Shown piece by piece: positions 58,648 to 64,000 of a stretch of DNA of 64,000 nucleotides; the stretch's first letter is position 1; each line of letters opens with the position of its first letter. A program made the position numbers and the translations under genes. The stretch spans positions 4,440,305 through 4,504,304 of the forward strand of contig OY365818.1 of NCBI GenBank assembly GCA_959347315.1, in the 5' to 3' direction. The notes under the pieces are model-generated. The model saw only the letters and a list, made by a program, of their open reading frames with translations, was not told the DNA's origin and searched no databases. Source of the DNA: Bimastos eiseni (taxonomy: Eukaryota; Annelida; Clitellata; Crassiclitellata; Lumbricidae).

Positions 58648-58832
58648 ACGACGACGACGAGGGTACAATGAGTTCCGCAAAAGATCCTGAGGCAGCTGAG
58701 GCAGTGGCTGGAGCCATGGCATCTCTCGATGAAGGTCAGGGTCCGAGGGCAAGGGTCGTCATTCAACAGTGTCTGTCGGCAAAGCTGGTCGTTCGGCCAG
58801 CCTCCGAAGCCAGCCCGGAACTCTCCGTCCAG
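58648..58832 (+). CDS. DTD2: DTD2 exon 1 (or internal exon of a THAP-DTD2 fusion)
   Basis: From ATG 58668: MSSAKDPEAAEAVAGAMASL, DEGQGPRARVVIQQCLSAKL, VVRPASEASPELSVQ, then donor GTAACG. The 20 bases before the ATG are in frame and open (DDDDEGT) back to a T-rich acceptor TTGTTCGTCTAG. Whether they are translated depends on splicing. Confidence 0.88.
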
Positions 58833-60893
58833 GTAACGTCGTTGTCCGCTGCCTCCTCGATGATGATGTAATGTAGTATCCGGTGTGTGTGTCGGTATGT
58901 CTGTTTGACCTTCTGACTGTGTGGTTCCTCGTCCTCTGTATGTGTGGTTGTCTGTGTTTGTTTCTCTCTTTGACATTCTGAATGTATGATGCCACGTTCC
59001 ATGGGTTTTAGGTGGAACATATGCGGACTCAGTGTACCAGTCCCATATGTGTCTTGTATGGGCTCACTGGCAAGTTTTTGGCAGTTGCCTATAGCCTATT
59101 TTGCTTATCGTTTAGTTTTGTCAGATTTTTTGTTAAACATGTTTAGTTGTCATGATGAAGATTTGAAAGTAATTAAGTATGTACTTTATTGAACCGCTTG
59201 TAAACGCACTGCTGGCACATCATAATATGAACAATCAAAGAATGTACACTCACAAAATAATCATATATCAAACAATTACATAACAGACATCCTCAGAGTA
59301 GTTAGAGTAAAATTATGTACACTCATAAAATAATCATAACAAGCAATTACTCAGCAGACATCCTATGAGTAGCTAGAGCAAATTGAAAGCATGCAATAGT
59401 AATTACTCCCACAATAGGAATAGATTCACTTGTGTAGCATTCGGGTTATAAAACCACATCGAGTTAGTGCGTCAGCACGTGGGATCTCTCGATTGTGCGA
59501 TCGAAGACGCAGTGAATAAGTAGCATTCTTTGAAGGAGGCAAGAGACAACTTAGAACATGGCAAGGATTGTGTAGCACAGAAGAGAAAAGAGAGGAATCT
59601 GCATGACCACAGAGGTCGTCAAAAGTCACCTGGTCAAAAGGCAGAAACTTGAGCCGTATCAGTTACCTTGCAATTGCGTTGATACGTCTTTTGTGGACAG
59701 ATCCATGCATTAGAAAGATGCCCACAGGCTAGGTCTCTAAAAGCGATTTGTGGGACACTTAATTAAGAACACTGATCGTCTGGGGACTTTGATAAGAGCC
59801 ATGTTGTCCGTGCAAATGAGCGATTTTTCCATCAGGCATGATGTTACGCCAGGAAATGCGATTCTAATGATTCTTCCGGATTACATTTGTAACTTTTACG
59901 ACGCGGTAAGTGGGTGGTCGGGGAGACATCCGAAATTGGGGCCCATTCAAGCATCTCTTTCATGCCTTTGTAGGAAGTTCTTTCCAAAGGAACAATAGGA
60001 ACAATAGATCTTGAAACTCTCAGTCTTTACATGGCTTCATTATTATTCGTCGGTCAGATGCCAGATGTCGCTACTCTCCCGTTGGCATGCCAACCGGAAG
60101 GAACTGCACCGCGTGACCTCGCTGATGACCGCGCTTGACCGACCGGTCTCTCCCCTCCTCCCATTGTTTATGTCATCCGCGGCGCGGCTGTGTGTCTAAT
60201 TATGTTAATTTGAGCTGGACAGGGAAGGGTCCCGTGATGAGATGCTGGCTATTGTCCGTCCAGCTGGTCATCAGGGAATGACCATCGGGGACTGGCGCTC
60301 ATTACTCATCGTGGTTGTCATCATCATCACCACCCGATGATGAGTCGTTTTGAAATGGCCTGTGATGGTTACTGAGCTCACCCGACAGCAGATGTAACAA
60401 TTATTGTACGTCTGTATTGTATTGTTTGATGTGATGTTTGTGGAGTGTCGACTTGTATATGTATTAGTTAGAGCAGTCAGCCCGTGGCGTTCAGTGTGTG
60501 CTGAGCGCGCGGGTTTGAGCCTCGTCCGGGGCGTCACTGTGTAGGGACCTTGAGCAAGTCCTCCGCACACCATTGCTCTGCAGTACAACAAAGCGTGTGT
60601 ATGCACTTCTGAGCAATAAATGTTGGAAGAAGGGCGGTATCAAATTTCGGTAATAATACTTTAGTTACTTAAAACTTGTCTACTGTGCGTTCTCTCCATA
60701 TGTTTGATAAGGAAAAATTGTGTGGGGAATATAATATATGTAACCGGTCTGATCGTAATTTGATGCAAAAATTGATCTGTAATTATAATAGTGTTTAAAT
60801 TGTGTGTACTTGCAATGTGTGTGCCGTTTTTTTCGTATTTCAATCATTCTCAACATTATAAGGAGGGCATGATCAAGTTAAATCTTATTGTAC

Positions 60894-60924
<31 letters not shown>

Positions 60925-62155
60925 GTTAGATACATACATACAGTTACACTTACATACATACATACAATTAATCAGAATTTATATAGCATGTCTTAGAAAG
61001 TCCTACACAGAGGCAGTTCCACATCCAAGCTAAGATGGAAAAAAGAGGAGGTAAAGTTGAAGGTGGACGTACATAGATATAGTGTGGACATGACCGTCCA
61101 GGCACGCTTTAAGCCCTGATTAGAGTAGAGTAGAGTAGAATATATGTGAATGGATTAGTTACTGTTTTGTGATTGTTGTTATAAATAAGAGTTATGGAAT
61201 GAGGAGGCTTTTTCTTTGTTGTCACAGATCAATCGAGGTATCATTGTCTATATCTGTCTTCTGCAGGGCGCAACCTCAGAGACTGTCAAGAAACTGGGTC
61301 AGTTGCACAAAGATTAATTAATCTGCCTTTCAAAAGAATCTTGATTCTAATTAGCATGCTTTGCAGACAACTTTACAAACACTGTGTTCTGTTATATGTG
61401 AGCATAGAATTAATAGTGAACACACTGGGGGGCAGAGCTGAGGAACCGAGTTCAATACCCGCATCCCCAAATGGTTGACTAGTCCTTCTTTTGCTAGGCG
61501 GCGGCGTTGGTTAACCCCTTAACAACCATTGCCTAGTAAAACCGATGAAAAAACAATCAATAAAGCTGGTCGTTATAGGGTTAAATCAGATGTATAATGT
61601 AATGGGCGCCTTGCATGGCTGCTAGCAGTTAAATTCGACTCCTATAATAACTTGTCATCGTTTGCGCATACTGTACTTGTAATCATACTGCGGTTTGTCT
61701 GTTTAAAACTAAACTGATATTGTTATTATTATTATTGTTATTATTATTATTACTATTATTATTATTATTACTATTGTTATAATTGTATTGTACTGTGGTT
61801 TTACTCTGTTGCATTTTCATTTATTACAGCAAGGACCGTACTTAACGTTCGGCTGAGCGAGGCGGACGATGGCAAAATGGTCTCGGTGCTCGAACTTCCC
61901 GGAGAGGTGCTCATCATTCCACAGGCGACGCTAGGTGGCCGCATCAAAGGCAACGTCATGCAGTACCATAAGAACATAGACAAGGCCGTGGGAGAGACGC
62001 TGTACGGAGGGTTTGTTCGTGCGTGCCAGGCGATCGTAGAGAAGAACGGGCCAAGCATCGAACACGGATGCGGCGTCTTGAAGGGAACTTATGGCATTAG
62101 ACAGGTGCTCTGTGTTGAGACGAATGGACCGTATAGTCATATAATTGAGATATGA
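58648..62155 (+). CDS. DTD2: D-aminoacyl-tRNA deacylase 2 (ATD), three exons
   Basis: DTD2/ATD is an animal-type chiral and editing deacylase. It hydrolyses wrongly charged aminoacyl-tRNA in the cytosol, including L-Ala on tRNA-Thr, and relates to DTD1. Coding parts: 58668-58832 (ATG at 58668, context ACAATGA), 61228-61297 and 61830-62155 give 186 residues; human DTD2 has 168, the excess being at the N-terminus. Aligned segments: ARVVIQQCLSAKLVVRPA, RGIIVYICLLQGA, VLNVRLSEADDGKMVS, IIPQATLGGR (PQATL replaces the SQFTL of DTD1), GTYGIRQVL and TNGPYSHIIEI, the Gly-Pro motif near the C-terminus. Phases 0 and 1 join correctly. An acceptor at 58646-58647 allows the first exon to start at 58648 and be spliced in frame to the upstream THAP exon. 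Confidence 0.93.
58870..60465 (+). other. First part of DTD2 intron 1
   Basis: Holds a 73-base tandem duplication at 59243-59388 (TGTACACTCA...AGACATCCT). Otherwise unique. Confidence 0.6.
60466..60655 (+). repeat. tRNA-derived SINE, family 1, 5' truncated
   Basis: Begins at TTAGTTAGAGCAGTCAGCCC, then GCGGGTTTGAGCCTCGTCCG and GGACCTTGAGCAAGTCCTCC. In DTD2 intron 1. Confidence 0.85.
60895..60965. repeat. AT and CATA microsatellite
   Basis: (AT)n then (CATA)n. Confidence 0.88.
61228..61297 (+). CDS. DTD2: DTD2 exon 2
   Basis: 70 bases: acceptor TTGTTGTCACAG, phase 0 in, phase 1 out, donor GGTCAGT. Encodes INRGIIVYICLLQGATSETV KKL, matching the RGLVIYVCFFKGA strand of human DTD2. Too short to be found as an open frame, but its position and phase are exactly what the flanking exons need. 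Confidence 0.92.
61595..61715 (+). repeat. Dispersed repeat ending CGGTTTGTCTGTTTAAAA
   Basis: GGGCGCCTTGCATGGCTGCT, CAGTTAAATTCGACTCC, CATACTGTACTTGTAATCAT. Followed by (ATT)n to 61790, which ends 30 bases before DTD2 exon 3. Confidence 0.72.
61830..62155 (+). CDS. DTD2: DTD2 exon 3 (catalytic C-terminal part)
   Basis: Acceptor TTTATTACAG; CA completes GCA (Ala). Encodes RTVLNVRLSEADDGKMVSVL, IIPQATLGGRIKGNVMQYHK, GGFVRACQAIVEKNG, HGCGVLKGTYGIRQVL and TNGPYSHIIEI, then TGA at 62153-62155. The PQATL and NGP motifs form the active-site pocket of the family. A GATATC-rich tandem array begins at the stop codon. Confidence 0.96.
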
Positions 62156-62445
62156 TTGAGAGATATCCTTGATATATCTTAGAGATATCATAGGTATATC
62201 GTCTAGATATCATAGGGATATCATCAGGATATCATAGCGATATTGTTGAGATATCGTACAGATGTTATTGATATATCTGTGAGATGTCATCAAGATATTG
62301 TTGAGATATTCATGAGATGTTCTTGAGATATCATAGGTATGTTGTCAAGATATCATAGCGATATCATCAGGATATCATAGCGATATCATCATGATAGTTT
62401 TTGAGATATCATAGAGATATTATCGAGATGTCGTCAAGGTATCGA
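62156..62445. repeat. GATATCAT minisatellite abutting the DTD2 stop
   Basis: Degenerate units of GAGATATCATAG(C/G) (12-15 bases), beginning at the stop codon and running about 290 bases. Confidence 0.88.
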
Positions 62446-64000
62446 CGACTGCAATGACTCTGTGCATCAAATCGGTTTCTTTACGATGATCTATCTATAT
62501 CGATTTCGTTCTGTTACAAAGATGCGATAATGGTTTCCTTTTGTTAGAAGAGGTTCTTCTCAGTAAAGAATTCGAATGATTTCTGTTCATGGCCATTTTG
62601 CTCTTTTTAAATTCTCTATTTTAAACCTTTTTCATCTCCAACTCAACCATCGAAATCCTTATCTCCAAACTTCAAAAGCGCCGCTTGAAAGTCTAGCGCA
62701 ACTCGCCGGCTTATTCACAAAGCTAAAACCCCGCTTCTAGCCGTCTCCAACTTGGCGCTTTTTTATTTTAAACCATATACTGGCTTCTTTCGGCCATTCT
62801 GTCTTTAAACCATTTTCTTCGGCTCGACCTGCAACTCAGACGATGTGTGAAGTCAAGGGTTCGCTCGTGTGTGTCGCGAGGGTAATTTATCTACGCAAGG
62901 GGAACCCTATCGAGTCATGCGTAAAGGTGAGTATTGACCAAATCAATCAGTGCAAGAGAGAGAGAGAAAGAGTTACGCAGAGAGCAAGAAAGGGAGACGG
63001 AGAGAGAGAGAGAGAGACGGACAGACACATACGGGGTTGTTAAACCGCCCAAGGTGAAAGAAACACTGACCCGCAGGAAGAAAAAGAAAGGAAGCGGCAG
63101 ATAGGCAGGCGGTCAAAAGGAGCGTTAGATTGCCCGAAGGATTTTGAGCGTGTGATTCAGCTCTAAGGGGAAATAGGCACGGGCATATCCTGTTGGAAAA
63201 GGACGAAAGGAAGATTGGCAGGCATCCAGAAGGAGCGTTAGATTGCCTGAGGGATGTAGGGGCGTAAGGGGTTCGGGTCTAAGGAGCCAATGATTAGGGT
63301 CATCTTTGCGGCGTTCGTGTTATGAAATGCTTTTCATCAGGAACTAGTCTGCTGTACCCTGACCTCTATGTTTTAATCTCTTTATGCCTAATTGCCTTTA
63401 TGTTTAATATTTCTTATGTCTTATGTCTAATTCTCTTTTCGTTTAATTCTCCTTATGCTCAAATATCTTTGTTTTATTCTCTCTATGCATAGATTCTCAT
63501 TATGTTGCATAGATTCTCATTATGTTAAATTCTCTTTAATGTGTTAAATTCTCAAGTCAATTAAAATTACTCTGTAAGCCATGATGCGGTTTATCATCTG
63601 GCAGGTATTTTACCACTGCTCTTCGGTACCAATGACGCATGCCATCCCACTTGGCTCACGGAACGCATGTCGGAACGAGCATGAATCCGACAGGCTGTAA
63701 GACGAGCCTTTCCGGAAGTAGGCCTATACACAGAAAGGATGCGCATATGTAGGCCTACATGTAGTCTAGAGTAGACCTACTTTTTAAAAGATATATTCAG
63801 TTACTGATTTTCCAGTTTTATTCTTCAGTTTGATTTGAGCAGGCCCATTGAATTAACCATTCGAATGGACCCTTTGAACGGACCCTTTGAATGAAAGAAC
63901 CATTCGAATGAACCCTTTGAAATGAATGGACCGTTTGAATTTACCACTTGAATGATCCATTCGAGTGGACTGTGGACCGTTTGAATTGACCCTTTGAATT
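62446..64000. other. DTD2 downstream; simple repeats, no supported gene
   Basis: GA tract 62955-63020; 112-base spaced duplication (GGAGCGTTAGATTGCC at 63120 and 63232); TTCTCATTATGTT repeats 63490-63540; TTTGAATGGACC repeats 63850-64000. A frame at 62843 (MCEVKGSLVCVARVIYLRKG, then GTGAGT) is exon-like but unsupported. Confidence 0.55.

Noticed and set aside
62843..63043. Exon-like frame MCEVKGSLVCVARVIYLRKG with GTGAGT
   Set aside because: DTD2 is already complete at 62155 and no partner exon is visible.

Overview
The window is nuclear DNA from an animal, most likely a marine invertebrate. The evidence is spliced genes with GT/AG introns, a complete animal-type D-aminoacyl-tRNA deacylase (DTD2/ATD), a class II fumarase split into at least nine exons, THAP zinc-finger exons, and a dense mix of non-LTR retrotransposon tails, tRNA-derived SINEs, hAT-type MITEs and minisatellites. 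Nothing looks bacterial, and there are no operons, rRNA genes or CRISPR arrays. Phylum cannot be fixed by eye.

Layout. Bases 1-30300 hold no gene I can support; this is a repeat-rich intergenic region with LINE 3' fragments, four insertions with good 8-bp target duplications or matching hAT-like ends, a 36-bp minisatellite open on both strands, and foldback elements. At 30364-32794 a possible short-exon gene lies on the minus strand (unidentified). From 46248 down to 36002 on the minus strand is fumarate hydratase: nine exons with consistent phases cover the whole catalytic protein. The exon or exons carrying the start and any mitochondrial signal lie upstream and were not found.

From 51471 on the plus strand, two THAP DNA-binding domains are each split over two exons with the same intron position and phase. 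They join in frame to each other and to a fifth exon. Downstream at 58648-62155 are three exons of DTD2. The fifth THAP exon ends in phase 1, and a good splice acceptor just upstream of the DTD2 ATG continues the frame exactly. The sequence therefore allows a 487-residue THAP-THAP-DTD2 protein, as well as the more conventional reading of two neighbouring genes. This is the observation most worth testing. The intron before DTD2 also contains a perfect 55-bp palindrome and a duplicated copy of the DTD2 exon start with its splice acceptor.

The genes are not obviously functionally linked: fumarase acts in the TCA cycle, DTD2 in translation proofreading, and THAP proteins in DNA binding. The rest of the window is a good sample of this genome's mobile-element families. 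Several share 8-bp target duplications (hAT), one has a TTA duplication (Harbinger-like), and two SINE families have recognisable A and B boxes.
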